From an uncultured Eubacteriales bacterium (GTDB lineage Bacteria > Bacillota > Clostridia > Oscillospirales > Oscillospiraceae), in contig URCK01000003.1 of NCBI GenBank assembly GCA_900546295.1, positions 3,539 through 67,538 on the forward strand: 64,000 bases of DNA, written 5' to 3'. Both the position numbers and the translations under genes were made by a program. Below the pieces are notes generated by a model that searched no databases, was not told the origin of the DNA, and saw only the letters and a list, made by a program, of their open reading frames with translations. The stretch's first letter is position 1, and every line of letters starts with the position of its first letter. Shown in pieces: positions 31,416 through 40,035 of this stretch.

Positions 31416-32102
31416 TTACAGGAATTGACACAGCAGGATTGGCAGAAACACGGCAGGGACATAGTTCATCACCTTGATCTTCGTCAGTCCCAGCATGTTG
31501 AGAGACAGACCGAGGATGAGGATGGAGCCGACACATTTCATCTCAAGAATGACCGACTCGGTGAGATACGGCGCGAGAAACGACGCACCCAGCGCGATGG
31601 TACCCTGATAAATAAAAATAGGGATGGCCGAGAGCGCAACGCCGATGCCGAGGGTCGAGGCGTAGACGACGGAGATGATGCCGTCGAGCAGCGCCTTGGC
31701 GTAGAGCGTCGAGTGGTCGCCGGTCAGACCGGAGTCGAGCGCGCCCATGATGGCCATCGCGCCCACACAGAAGAGGAGCGAGGCCGTGACAAAGCCCTCG
31801 GAAAGCGACGTTTTTGAGCCTTTTCCACCGAATTTGCGCTCGACCCAGTCGCCGAGCCGGTGCATATGTTCGTCGAGCTGCAAAAGCTCGCCGAGGACCG
31901 CGCCAATCGCGATCGAGAGGATGGCGACAAGCGTGTTTTCGCCCGCGAGCATGCCGTCCACGCCGATGTAGAGCACGCAGAGCGCCGCGCCCTTTTCCAT
32001 TGCGTCGCTGAAGCGCTCGGGGATAAACTTGCCGAGCAGAAGTCCGGCGATGCTGCCCGCGACGATCGCGGCGGAATTGACGATGGTACCGGTCAAAATC
32101 AT
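31416..32102 (-). CDS. DUF554 family membrane protein
   Basis: A 228-residue integral membrane protein with about six helices. The opening ILTGTIVNSAAIVAGSIAGL is the family hallmark, and the later glycine-rich helices (GAMAIMGALDSG) are also typical. Members are sometimes annotated as possible transporters or regulators, without proof. Start ATG 32102 overlaps the tcdA stop by four bases, so it is coupled to that gene. The longer upstream frame is only the tcdA shadow. Confidence 0.88.
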   Translation of the reverse strand: MILTGTIVNSAAIVAGSIAGLLLGKFIPERFSDAMEKGAALCVLYIGVDGMLAGENTLVAILSIAIGAVLGELLQLDEHMHRLGDWVERKFGGKGSKTSLSEGFVTASLLFCVGAMAIMGALDSGLTGDHSTLYAKALLDGIISVVYASTLGIGVALSAIPIFIYQGTIALGASFLAPYLTESVILEMKCVGSILILGLSLNMLGLTKIKVMNYVPAVFLPILLCQFL

Positions 32103-32836
32103 TGGCTGCCGCCTTCTTTCTTTTTCTCGTATCCGGCAAGCGCCAGAATGACATCGCCCGCCATCATGAGCCCTGCACAGCCCGGGACCCAAACTAAACT
32201 TGCCGGCACGCTGCGGCGGCCCGGCGGGGGCGCTTCCAGCGCCTCTGGTTTGGCGGGAAGTTCCGGGGAATAGACCACACGCAGATGTTTGATACCGCGT
32301 TGGCGCAGCTCCTTGCGCATCACGCGCGCAAGAGAGCAGTTGCGCGTTTTGGAAATGTCGGTGATGCAGAGCTGTGAGGCGTCAAGCTTGTTGCCCGTGC
32401 CCATGGCGCAGAGGATGGGGATGCCGCGAGACAGCGCCGTTTCGATGAGATCGAGCTTGCTCGATACGGTATCGATGGCATCAATGATGTAGTCATAGCG
32501 CGTGGTGAAGAAGTCCTCGCGGTGCACTGCATCATAGCGCGCGCAGATGAGGTGCAGGCGAACGTCGGGGTTGATGTCGCGGCAGCGCGCGGCGAGGGCG
32601 TCGGTCTTGTTCCGGCCGACAGTGGAGTGCAGTGCTTCGAGCTGGCGGTTCAGGTTCGTGGGCGCGACGGTGTCATCGTCGATGAGCGTCAGCTCGCCGA
32701 CGCCTGAGCGCACCAGCGCTTCGACCGCGTAGCTGCCGACGCCGCCGAGGCCGAACACGGCCACATGGCTGCGCATAAGACGCTCTATGCCCTCGTCGCC
32801 GAGGAGCATTTGCGTGCGTAAAAACTGATCGTCCAT
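32099..32836 (-). CDS. tcdA: tRNA threonylcarbamoyladenosine dehydratase
   Basis: E1-like enzyme that uses ATP to cyclise t6A at position 37 of ANN-decoding tRNAs into ct6A. The 245-residue ThiF-fold protein has the ATP loop GLGGVGSYAVEALVRSGVG (about residues 30-48), the LIDDDTVAPTNLNRQ stretch and the C-terminal PGCAGLMMAGDVI. It forms an operon with the DUF554 gene through a four-base overlap. The genes for making t6A itself (tsaB, tsaE, tsaC) are close by at 35-36 and 45.6 kb. Confidence 0.93.
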   Translation of the reverse strand: MDDQFLRTQMLLGDEGIERLMRSHVAVFGLGGVGSYAVEALVRSGVGELTLIDDDTVAPTNLNRQLEALHSTVGRNKTDALAARCRDINPDVRLHLICARYDAVHREDFFTTRYDYIIDAIDTVSSKLDLIETALSRGIPILCAMGTGNKLDASQLCITDISKTRNCSLARVMRKELRQRGIKHLRVVYSPELPAKPEALEAPPPGRRSVPASLVWVPGCAGLMMAGDVILALAGYEKKKEGGSQ

Positions 32837-32870
32837 AAGTATGACCTCAAAACAGAAAAAGAATAAATGG

Positions 32871-32901
32871 AAAAGCTGCCGGCTATCGGCCGGCAGCTTT
32901 T
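32871..32901. terminator. Terminator of the PpiC foldase gene
   Basis: A 13-base perfect stem AAAAGCTGCCGGC (32871-32883) with its complement (32889-32901), loop TATCG, T-rich on both sides. Confidence 0.8.
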
Positions 32902-32918
32902 TGCAATGCGGATGAATC

Positions 32919-34361
32919 TTAGCCGACGTACTTCATACCGTCGAGCTTTTCAGCCTCCACACCCTCGGTGGCGGAGCTGTACCACTCGCTGTAAGCGGTG
33001 TTCTTGAGGGAGTTCAGCGCCTGATCGTACCAGTAGGGGTTCTCGCTCGTGCTCACGAAATACATCACATGGTAGCCGTAGTCGGTCTGCACGATGCCGA
33101 CATCGCCTGCCTGACGCGCGGAGTCGAAGCACCAGTTCTCGAACTCGCTGACCATCTGGCCCTTGTAGATACCGGTGTACAGACCACCGGAGGAAGCGTT
33201 GGAGTCGGTAGAGTTGGCAACGGCCAGCGCAGCAAAGGCGTCCTCGGTCTTCTCGCCGTCGTTGTACTGCTGCAGGATCTCGTTGGCCTTTTCCTCACTG
33301 TCGACAAGAATGTGGCGCACGGAAACGGCGTGGTAGTCGTTGCGGCTGCGGGAGTGGAAGAGGACGGCGTAGTAACCGTTCTCGCCATAGGAGGCAACGG
33401 TGGTGTCGCCCTCCTGACGGGCGTCGTCAAAGGCCCAGGTCAGCATGTCGGACGTGCCGTTCGTCACGTTGGCAACGTGGGCGTAAGTGCCCTCCATATC
33501 CTCGCCGATGGCGTCGAACGCCTCGCCCTGCGCGTAGCGGGAGAGAGCGGTCTCGGCCTTCTGCTTGGCCTGCTCGAGAAGCTCGGCCTTTTCCTCGTCC
33601 GTCGCGTCGTCCTCTGCGCCGGACTTGAAGAGGATGTACTCGATGTCGGCACTCTGATAGCTCTTGGGGTCGGCGTCGTAGGCAGCCTGGATCTCGTCGT
33701 CGCTGTACTCAAGGGAGTTCACATAGTCGACAGAATAGGCCTGCGCAAGGGCGGCAAGGCGCACGTTGCGCTCGAAGACAGCCTTGTTGACCAGCGGGCC
33801 GCACACAGACTTGATGTACTGGCTGCGGGTGATGCCGGCGGCGGAGGCGTAGGTGTCGAGATCGCTGTAGGTCTGCTTCACAGCCTCATCCATGGCCTCG
33901 CTGCCGTCAAAACCGGATTCCTCAGCCTTCTGCGCGAGCATGGAGTAGGAGGTCAGGGTCTTGATGGCCTGCTCGGTGAAGTAGTCGTGCCAGGTGCTGC
34001 CCTCCATGAGCTGGCAGTCCTGATCCTTGAGTGACTTGGACGTGTCCAGCCCCAGGAAGCTCAGGCTGCTGGAGTTCTGGCGGACAAAGCTGTTGTAGGC
34101 GGTGTAGTAGTAGTAATCCACATCAGCGGCAGTGTAGGTCTCGCTGCCGATGGTGACGGCCTTGGCGCCGCGCTCGATGACCTTGGAGTTCGCCACGATG
34201 ACAACGGCGGCGACCACGACGAAGGCGATGGCGATCACCGTATACATGATGTTGCTGCGGCGGGCCTTGGCCTGCTCCTCGCGCTCGCGCTGGGTGCGGG
34301 CGTCGACGAAACCGGTGGATACCTGCTCCTGACGGGCTTTCTTTTCTCTGGATGCACTCAT
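32919..34361 (-). CDS. Membrane-anchored PpiC-type peptidyl-prolyl isomerase
   Basis: A 480-residue extracytoplasmic foldase. A charged cytoplasmic N-terminus of about 36 residues is followed by one membrane helix (about 38-58) and a helical SurA/PrsA-like chaperone region. The parvulin domain lies near residues 335-450 (VRHILVDSEEKANEIL, then SSGGLYTGIYKGQMVSEFE). There is no lipobox, so it is a type II membrane protein rather than a PrsA lipoprotein. It has its own strong promoter. Clients are unknown. Confidence 0.9.
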   Translation of the reverse strand: MSASREKKARQEQVSTGFVDARTQREREEQAKARRSNIMYTVIAIAFVVVAAVVIVANSKVIERGAKAVTIGSETYTAADVDYYYYTAYNSFVRQNSSSLSFLGLDTSKSLKDQDCQLMEGSTWHDYFTEQAIKTLTSYSMLAQKAEESGFDGSEAMDEAVKQTYSDLDTYASAAGITRSQYIKSVCGPLVNKAVFERNVRLAALAQAYSVDYVNSLEYSDDEIQAAYDADPKSYQSADIEYILFKSGAEDDATDEEKAELLEQAKQKAETALSRYAQGEAFDAIGEDMEGTYAHVANVTNGTSDMLTWAFDDARQEGDTTVASYGENGYYAVLFHSRSRNDYHAVSVRHILVDSEEKANEILQQYNDGEKTEDAFAALAVANSTDSNASSGGLYTGIYKGQMVSEFENWCFDSARQAGDVGIVQTDYGYHVMYFVSTSENPYWYDQALNSLKNTAYSEWYSSATEGVEAEKLDGMKYVG

Positions 34362-34420
34362 TTTGTTTGTTCAGTCCTCTCAATTAATGGGGTGTTGCCG
34401 GGAAAATCAAATGCCTGACT

Positions 34421-34449
34421 ATTATAACGAAAGACAGGCAAAATTGCAA
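34421..34449 (-). promoter_or_regulatory. Promoter of the PpiC foldase gene
   Basis: Minus-strand TTGCAA (34444-34449), 17-base spacer, perfect TATAAT (34421-34426). Confidence 0.78.
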
Positions 34450-34494
34450 TGACAAAATTGTGAAGTCTTGTATTCGCGGGGGAGATTGTGCCAA

Positions 34495-34518
34495 ATTTGC
34501 CGCCCGCAGGCGGCAAAT
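34495..34518 (-). terminator. Hairpin after upp
   Basis: Perfect stem ATTTGCCGCC (34495-34504) with GGCGGCAAAT (34509-34518); T run short on the minus strand (TTTGG). Confidence 0.65.
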
Positions 34519-34531
34519 CCGTTTGCGAAAC

Positions 34532-35176
34532 TTACTTCGTGCCGAAGATGCGGTCGCCCGCGTCGCCGAGACCGGGAACGATGTAACCGTGCTCGTTGAG
34601 GTGATCGTCCAGCGCGCCGGCATAGATGTTCACGTCGGGATACTTCTCCTGAACGGCCTTGATGCCCTCGGGAGCGGCGACGAGTACCATGAGCGTGATG
34701 TGCTTGCAGCCGCGCTTTTGCATCTCGCCGATGGCCTCGCAGGCGGAGCCGCCGGTAGCGAGCATCGGGTCGACGATCATCACGTCACGCTCGGCAACGT
34801 CCTTGGGCATCTTGCAGAAGTAGGGGTGCGGCTCAAGCGTTTCTTCATCGCGGTACATGCCGATGTGGCCCACGCGCGCGGAGGGGACCATGCGCAGCAC
34901 ACCGTCGACAAGGCCGAGGCCCGCGCGCAGGATGGGGACGACGACGAACTTCTTGCCCGCGAGCGTGGGGGCGTCCATCTCGCAGATGGGGGTCTTGATG
35001 TGCTTGGTGGTCAGCGGAAGGTCGCGCGTGGCCTCATAGGTGATGAGCATACCGATCTCGGATACGAGCTCGCGGAAATCCTTGACGCTGGTGTTTTCAT
35101 CGCGCATGATGGTCAGCTTGTGGGCGACGAGGGGGTGGTTCATGATGTGTACTTTCTCATTGAATTGTGCTTCCAT
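34532..35176 (-). CDS. upp: Uracil phosphoribosyltransferase
   Basis: Salvages uracil to UMP with PRPP. The 214-residue product is of normal length and holds the PRPP loop [18 protein letters not shown], the RAGLGLVDG region and the uracil-binding C-terminal end [13 protein letters not shown]. Start ATG 35176 follows GGAGG by eight bases; the longer frame upstream overlaps tsaB and is not real. It lies 38 bases after tsaB and is probably the last gene of the tsaE-tsaB-upp transcript. Confidence 0.96.
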   Translation of the reverse strand: MEAQFNEKVHIMNHPLVAHKLTIMRDENTSVKDFRELVSEIGMLITYEATRDLPLTTKHIKTPICEMDAPTLAGKKFVVVPILRAGLGLVDGVLRMVPSARVGHIGMYRDEETLEPHPYFCKMPKDVAERDVMIVDPMLATGGSACEAIGEMQKRGCKHITLMVLVAAPEGIKAVQEKYPDVNIYAGALDDHLNEHGYIVPGLGDAGDRIFGTK

Positions 35177-35214
35177 TGCATAGACCTCCGAAAATATATA
35201 AAATTTGAATTTGC

Positions 35215-35916
35215 TTACGGTTCCGGTTTGGCGTTTCTCAGGCGCTCTGCCTGCGCGGGACGAAGATACATAGGCAGAAGCTCCTGCGCGTTCACCGCCT
35301 CGCCGCGCGCATAGGCGCGCTCGGCCGCAAGGCCGACGCCCACGGCATTCTGATAGAGAAGCGGCGCGGGTGCGAGCGAGCACCTGACGCCGTGCTCGGT
35401 GAGATAACGGTAGCAAAGCATGCCGCCGTCGCCGAGGACGGTGATGGGCTGCTCCTTACCCGTGAGCTGCGCGCACAGCGCTTCGAGCGAGATCGCGCGG
35501 TCGGGCGTGAGGCGTGCCAGCGTGCCGTTTCTTGCTTCAAAGACGGCATTGTAGACCTGCGCGCGGCGCGCGTCCATCGCGCCGACGACGAGACCGTTTA
35601 GGTGCGCGACATTTTCCGCCATCGCCTCGAGCGTCGAAACGCCGAGGCAGGGCTTGTCCGCCGCCCACGCAAGACCCTTGACCGCCGCGATGCCGATGCG
35701 AAGCCCCGTAAAAGAGCCGGGGCCCGCCGCGATGGCGAGAGCGTCGATATCGCCAATCGTCAGATCGGCGTTTTTGAGCATCGCGTCCACCATCGGAAGG
35801 AGCGTTCTGCTGTGCGTCAGCCCCGTGCACTGATAGGCGGAGGCGAGCGGCGCGCCGTCCTCCACCACCGCGCAGGAAACGCTTTTTGCGGATGTTTCCA
35901 AAGCGAGGATCTTCAT
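35215..35916 (-). CDS. tsaB: tRNA t6A synthesis protein TsaB
   Basis: Partner of TsaD in adding threonylcarbamoyl to A37 of tRNA. The 233-residue ASKHA-fold protein shows the N-terminal [19 protein letters not shown], the [12 protein letters not shown] helix and [15 protein letters not shown]. Start ATG 35916 overlaps the tsaE stop by four bases. TsaD itself is not in the window; in many Firmicutes rimI and tsaD follow tsaB, but here upp follows. Confidence 0.93.
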   Translation of the reverse strand: MKILALETSAKSVSCAVVEDGAPLASAYQCTGLTHSRTLLPMVDAMLKNADLTIGDIDALAIAAGPGSFTGLRIGIAAVKGLAWAADKPCLGVSTLEAMAENVAHLNGLVVGAMDARRAQVYNAVFEARNGTLARLTPDRAISLEALCAQLTGKEQPITVLGDGGMLCYRYLTEHGVRCSLAPAPLLYQNAVGVGLAAERAYARGEAVNAQELLPMYLRPAQAERLRNAKPEP

Positions 35917-36341
35917 GCAAACCTTCCTCCCGTGACCGTGATGACGCGCATATTTTCGCCTTCCTCGCCGCGCGCGATGTCGACGAAGATCGTATCCCCG
36001 GGCAGCGCGTCGGACACGCGCTCGCTCCATTCGACGGCGCACACGCCGCCGCGGGCAAGGTAATCGTCCCAGCCGATGTCGAATAGCTCGTCTGACGAGC
36101 CGAGACGGTACATATCAAAGTGGAAGAGGGGCGTTTTGCCCTCGTATTCGTTCACGATGGTGAACGTCGGGCTCGTGACGCGTCCGCGGCAGCCGAGGCC
36201 GCGCGCAAGGCCGCGCGTGAAGGCGGTCTTTCCCATGCCGAGCGAGCCGGTGAAGGCGAGCACGTCGCCCGCTCGAAGATCGTGCGCGAGCGCTTCGCCG
36301 AAGCGCTCGGTCTCCTCCGCGCTGTGTGACACAAACTGCAT
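35913..36341 (-). CDS. tsaE: tRNA t6A synthesis ATPase TsaE
   Basis: Small ATPase that resets the TsaB-TsaD complex during t6A synthesis. The 142-residue product has the P-loop GSLGMGKTAFTRG, the SPTFTIVNEYEG switch and the VEWSERV strand, all diagnostic for the family. ATG 36341 with AGGAGG seven bases before it is the best start; the frame extends upstream only through the promoter. It is the first gene of tsaE-tsaB-upp. Confidence 0.94.
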   Translation of the reverse strand: MQFVSHSAEETERFGEALAHDLRAGDVLAFTGSLGMGKTAFTRGLARGLGCRGRVTSPTFTIVNEYEGKTPLFHFDMYRLGSSDELFDIGWDDYLARGGVCAVEWSERVSDALPGDTIFVDIARGEEGENMRVITVTGGRFA

Positions 36342-36382
36342 TTCTTCGCCTCCTGACCCCATTCTGACCCATATTACCAGAC

Positions 36383-36411
36383 AGTATAGCACAGCGATCA
36401 CGGCTTTACAA
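36383..36411 (-). promoter_or_regulatory. Promoter of tsaE-tsaB-upp
   Basis: Minus-strand TTGTAA (36406-36411), 17-base spacer, TATACT (36383-36388). Confidence 0.72.
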
Positions 36412-36443
36412 TTCTTTTTCCGCGCTTTTCCGGGAAAAGTGCG

Positions 36444-36472
36444 TTTACAGCCGCACGAAATTGTGCTACAAT
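36444..36472 (+). promoter_or_regulatory. Promoter of rodA
   Basis: TTTACA (36444-36449), 17-base spacer, TACAAT (36467-36472), back to back with the tsaE promoter. Confidence 0.65.
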
Positions 36473-36508
36473 ACATCGAAAACTTTGTGCGAAAGGAGCG
36501 CTGTGCTG

Positions 36509-37693
36509 ATGGGGAAGATCCGTGATTTTTTAAGCGATGTGGTGCGCCAGTCAGATCTGGTGCTGCTTGCCCTGTGTGTCGGCTCCACGCTCTACGGCAT
36601 GGTGCTCATCGCAAGCGCCACGCACTTTCGCGGCACGCTCAAATACGTTGCCATTCAGGGCCTCGGACTGCTGATCGGCGTGCTTCTGTACTTCTTCTTT
36701 TCAGCAGTCGATGTGGGGGAATTGAGCAAAAAATGGAAATGGCTGCTCATCTTCAACTTCGGCTTCATCCTGCTGCTGCGCACGCCCTTCGGTCTCACGC
36801 GAAACGGCAACCGCGCATGGCTCGGCGTGAACGACATCGGCAAAAGTCTTGGCGTTGGTTTTCTGGAGAATTTCCCCATCACCGTCCAGCCCGCCGAGAT
36901 CGTGAAGATCACCTTTATCCTCCTGCTTGCGCGCCAGCTTGCGCTCTTGCAGGAAAAACGCGACCTGCGCAGCTTTACGAACGTCATCCAGCCCACGGCG
37001 CACGCGGGCGCGATGTTCGTGTTCTACTATATCCTCTCCAAGGACGCGGGCAGCGGCCTTGTCTATCTCTTCGTCTTTTTGTGCATGGCCTTTGCCGCGG
37101 GCTTTGCCCTGCGGTGGATCATTCTCGGCATCGGCGGCGCGGTGGGGGGCTTTTTGGCCGCGTGGAACCTCGGCCTTCTGCGCGGGGACTGGTACGACCG
37201 CATCAAGGTCATCCTTGACCACAGCTACCAGCCGGACAAAAAGGGCTTCCAGCAGACACGCGGTATGCTCGCCCTCGGCTCGGGCAAGCTGACGGGGCAG
37301 GGGCTGTTCCATGGCACGCAGACGCAATCATCCGCTAAGTGGAGCCTTCCCGAGCGGCAGACGGACTTTATCTTCTGCGTCTGCGGGGAGGAGCTGGGCT
37401 TTATCGGCTGCCTTCTCGTCATTGTGCTGCTGCTTGCCATCATCGTCCGCTGCCTCATCGTCGCGCGCGAAGCGCCGACACGCATGGAGAGCCTCGTGTG
37501 CGTCGGCATGGCGGGGATGCTCATCTTCCAGACGATCGCGAACATCGGCATGTGCCTTTTTCTCATGCCCGTCATCGGCCTGACGCTGCCGTTTTTCAGC
37601 TACGGCGGCTCGTCCATCGTCACGCTCTTTGGCGCGATGGGCGTGGTGTCCGGCATCAAGAAACGGTCACGGCCGGAGTGGCTCGTTAACTGA
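36509..37693 (+). CDS. rodA: RodA/FtsW/SpoVE-family glycan polymerase
   Basis: SEDS-family membrane enzyme that polymerises lipid II into glycan strands with a partner penicillin-binding protein. The 394 residues carry about ten helices, the conserved QPAEIVKI loop, the long extracellular loop with LPERQTDFIFCVCGEELGF and the C-terminal LPFFSYGGSS. Such members serve elongation (RodA), division (FtsW) or sporulation (SpoVE); the wording of the D-F-I-F loop fits RodA best, but the paralog cannot be fixed. Start ATG 36509 follows AAAGGAG at ten bases. No mreBCD or PBP2 gene is near. Confidence 0.9.
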   Translation: MGKIRDFLSDVVRQSDLVLLALCVGSTLYGMVLIASATHFRGTLKYVAIQGLGLLIGVLLYFFFSAVDVGELSKKWKWLLIFNFGFILLLRTPFGLTRNGNRAWLGVNDIGKSLGVGFLENFPITVQPAEIVKITFILLLARQLALLQEKRDLRSFTNVIQPTAHAGAMFVFYYILSKDAGSGLVYLFVFLCMAFAAGFALRWIILGIGGAVGGFLAAWNLGLLRGDWYDRIKVILDHSYQPDKKGFQQTRGMLALGSGKLTGQGLFHGTQTQSSAKWSLPERQTDFIFCVCGEELGFIGCLLVIVLLLAIIVRCLIVAREAPTRMESLVCVGMAGMLIFQTIANIGMCLFLMPVIGLTLPFFSYGGSSIVTLFGAMGVVSGIKKRSRPEWLVN

Positions 37694-37702
37694 CACATAT
37701 AG

Positions 37703-37743
37703 AAAGCGGGCGTATCCTTTAAAAGAAGGGTACGCCCGCTTTT
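37703..37743 (+). terminator. Terminator of rodA
   Basis: AAAGCGGGCGTA (37703-37714) pairs with TACGCCCGCTTT (37731-37742), with further pairing in the loop, then T. Confidence 0.85.
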
Positions 37744-37827
37744 GCCGCTCAAAGCGCGAAAAGCTGCATATTTTTGCCCGAAAAACAAACAATAGCATCG
37801 CTCAGTTTTTTGGAAGGAGAATGTTCA

Positions 37828-38835
37828 ATGCAAAGAAGAAACGATGCGATCTTCCGGGCACTGCCGTTTGTGATGGCGCTGCTTTTGCTGCCCCTCGCGC
37901 CGATGCAGAGCGCCGAAGCGCTTTTCAGCAGGGCAAAGGAGGAACCGAAGGCTGCCGACGGCGCGCCGGTGGCGGAGAATATGGAGATATGCGTCTACCG
38001 CGGCGTTGCGTATGAGGGCGCGTTCCGCGCGGTGGACAACGAGGGCGGCGCGCTGTGCTTTGCCATCGCGCACGAACCGAAAAAGGGAACGGTCACGCTG
38101 ACGGAGGACGGTCTCGGCTTTGTCTATACGCCGCTTGGCAGGCCAGGGAGCGACAGCTTCACCTATACGGCGAGCGACGAGGAGGGCAACACCTCGCTGC
38201 CCGCGACGGTGAGCGTCACGATCGAGAAGGCAAATTGCGGCGTTTTCTACGCCGACATGGGCGGCGAGCGCGCGCACACGGCGGCGGTCGATCTTGCCGA
38301 GCACGGCGTGTTTGTGGGCGCGAAGATCGGGAATAGCTACTTTTTTGAACCCGAGCGCACGCTCTCGCGCGGCGAATTTATCGCCATGGCGCTCGCGGCG
38401 ATGGACGTGAGCGCGGAAGACGTGCAGATGACCGGCTTCTGCGACGATGCGAGCATCCCGACCTGGGCAAAGGGCTACGCCGTGAGCGCGCTGAACGCGG
38501 GCGTCATTTCCGGCGTCGGCACGCAGGAGGGCGTTGCCTTCCGCGCGAGCGATCTCATCACGCTCAACGAGGCGGCGGTCGTGCTGAACAGGCTCCTGCG
38601 CGTGACGGATGTGGACCTTTCGGACTTCAATGCGTCTGACGCAGAGAGCGCGTGGTGCGCGCAGGCGGTGGCAAATTTGCAGTCCGTCAGCATCATCGAG
38701 AGCGGGCGTTTTTCCGCCGAAGAGATGCGCTCGGGCGTCACACGCGCACAGGCGGCGGAGCTTTTGAGCGCGGCGATGACGCTCCGGGAGGGGAGCACGC
38801 AAAAGGGCGGACTGCTTTCTGGAATTTTCGGCTGA
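37828..38835 (+). CDS. Secreted protein with Ig-like and SLH domains
   Basis: A 335-residue exported protein. The N-terminus is a clear signal peptide (LPFVMALLLLPLAPMQSAEA). Residues about 55-135 look like a cadherin/Ig-like domain (GSDSFTYTASDEEGNTSLPA). The rest holds about three SLH repeats (GRF and G-V-F-V-G type turns, L-S-R-G-E-F-I-A-M-A-L). SLH domains bind secondary cell wall polymers, so the protein is likely held on the wall surface. ATG 37828 follows AAGGAG. It stands alone with a terminator after it. It may be structural; no enzyme motif is seen. Confidence 0.85.
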   Translation: MQRRNDAIFRALPFVMALLLLPLAPMQSAEALFSRAKEEPKAADGAPVAENMEICVYRGVAYEGAFRAVDNEGGALCFAIAHEPKKGTVTLTEDGLGFVYTPLGRPGSDSFTYTASDEEGNTSLPATVSVTIEKANCGVFYADMGGERAHTAAVDLAEHGVFVGAKIGNSYFFEPERTLSRGEFIAMALAAMDVSAEDVQMTGFCDDASIPTWAKGYAVSALNAGVISGVGTQEGVAFRASDLITLNEAAVVLNRLLRVTDVDLSDFNASDAESAWCAQAVANLQSVSIIESGRFSAEEMRSGVTRAQAAELLSAAMTLREGSTQKGGLLSGIFG

Positions 38836-38849
38836 GGATAAAAAGCGAA

Positions 38850-38883
38850 CAAAAGGGAACGGCTTTTCCGCCGTTCTCTTTTG
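38850..38883 (+). terminator. Terminator of the SLH protein gene
   Basis: Stem CAAAAGGGAACGGC (38850-38863) with GCCGTTCTCTTTTG (38870-38883), loop TTTTCC; the T-rich 3' arm supplies the tail. Confidence 0.75.
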
Positions 38884-38884
38884 C

Positions 38885-38913
38885 TTGTAATTGGGAATAA
38901 GCTGTGGTAAAGT
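38885..38913 (+). promoter_or_regulatory. Likely promoter of ddl-murF
   Basis: TTGTAA (38885-38890), 17-base spacer, TAAAGT (38908-38913). A nearby TATAGT gives an alternative -10. Confidence 0.4.
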
Positions 38914-38982
38914 ATAAATTAGTATAGTATGGATCATCGAAGGGCGGCAACGTCCTTTTCAAAAAATAAGGAGGAAAACGAT

Positions 38983-40035
38983 ATGCGTATCGTTGTTTTA
39001 GCAGGTGGACTGAGCATGGAGCGTAATGTTTCGCTCTCGAGCGGCAACAAGATCTGCCGCGCGCTGCGTTCCCGCGGCCATCAGGCCGTCCTGGTCGATA
39101 TGTTCATGGGCCTTGAGGACTATGACGGCAGGCTTGATGACATTTTTGACGTGCCGGACGGCTTCTGCGGCGACTATTCCGTCGCCGAGGCGGAGCCGGA
39201 TCTTGCCGCCGTGCGCGCAAGCCGCAAGGATCAGAGCCGCAGTATGTTCGGCCCCGGTGTGCTCGACGTCTGTGCTAAGGCGGACGTCGTGTTTCTTGCC
39301 CTGCACGGCACCTGCGGCGAGGATGGCCGCGTGCAGGCGGCCTTTGATCTGCTCGGCATCCCCTATACCGGCGCGGGATATCTCTCGAGCGCCATCGCGA
39401 TGGATAAGGATCTCACCAAGCGTCTGGTGTCGGAATATATCATCACCCCGCAGTGGCGCACGGTGCGCTATACGGCGGATGAGATCGGCAAGCTCGTTTC
39501 CGAAACGAAGCTTCCCTGCGTCGTTAAACCCGTGGCCAACGGCTCCTCCGTCGGCGTTTCCATCGCGCACACGGGCGCGGAGCTGAAGGCGGCGCTCGAA
39601 GCGTGCCTGCAATTCGGCGCGCAGGTCGTGCTTGAGCAGTACATCTCCGGCCGCGAGATCCAGGTCGGCATCATCGCGGGCAAGGCGCTGCCCTCCATCG
39701 AAATTATCCCGAAGGCGGGCTTTTATGACTATGCCAACAAGTATCAGGCGGGCGCGGCGGAGGAGATCTGCCCCTCTCCCATCCCCGAGGATTGGGAAAT
39801 GCGCGTGCGCACCGCGACCGAGACGGTCTACCGTCTGATTGGACTGAGCGTTTACTCCCGCGCGGACTTCATCGTTACACCAGACGGCACGCCCTACTTC
39901 CTCGAGATCAACACGCTGCCCGGCATGACGAAGACGAGCCTCCTTCCGCAGGAGGCGGCGGCGATCGGCATCGGCTACGAGGAGCTGTGCGAGAAGATCG
40001 TGGAAGAGTCGCTGAAGCAGAAGAGAGGACTGTAA
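38983..40035 (+). CDS. ddl: D-alanine--D-alanine ligase
   Basis: Makes the D-Ala-D-Ala dipeptide for peptidoglycan. The 350-residue ATP-grasp enzyme has the N-terminal VLAGGLSMERNVSLSSG, HGTCGEDGRVQ, the serine loop KPVANGSSVGVS and the metal-site C-terminal FLEINTLPGMTKTSLLPQ. The residues near the active-site loop after the lid (KYQAGAAEE) match Ddl rather than vancomycin-type D-Ala-D-Lac ligases, though that distinction is not certain. ATG 38983 follows GGAGG. murF starts directly after its stop codon, and the two reactions are consecutive. Confidence 0.94.
   Translation: MRIVVLAGGLSMERNVSLSSGNKICRALRSRGHQAVLVDMFMGLEDYDGRLDDIFDVPDGFCGDYSVAEAEPDLAAVRASRKDQSRSMFGPGVLDVCAKADVVFLALHGTCGEDGRVQAAFDLLGIPYTGAGYLSSAIAMDKDLTKRLVSEYIITPQWRTVRYTADEIGKLVSETKLPCVVKPVANGSSVGVSIAHTGAELKAALEACLQFGAQVVLEQYISGREIQVGIIAGKALPSIEIIPKAGFYDYANKYQAGAAEEICPSPIPEDWEMRVRTATETVYRLIGLSVYSRADFIVTPDGTPYFLEINTLPGMTKTSLLPQEAAAIGIGYEELCEKIVEESLKQKRGL

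Noticed and set aside
38983..40035. Vancomycin-resistance type ligase
   Set aside because: It is directly followed by murF, and no vanH or vanX gene is present; an ordinary Ddl is the simpler reading.
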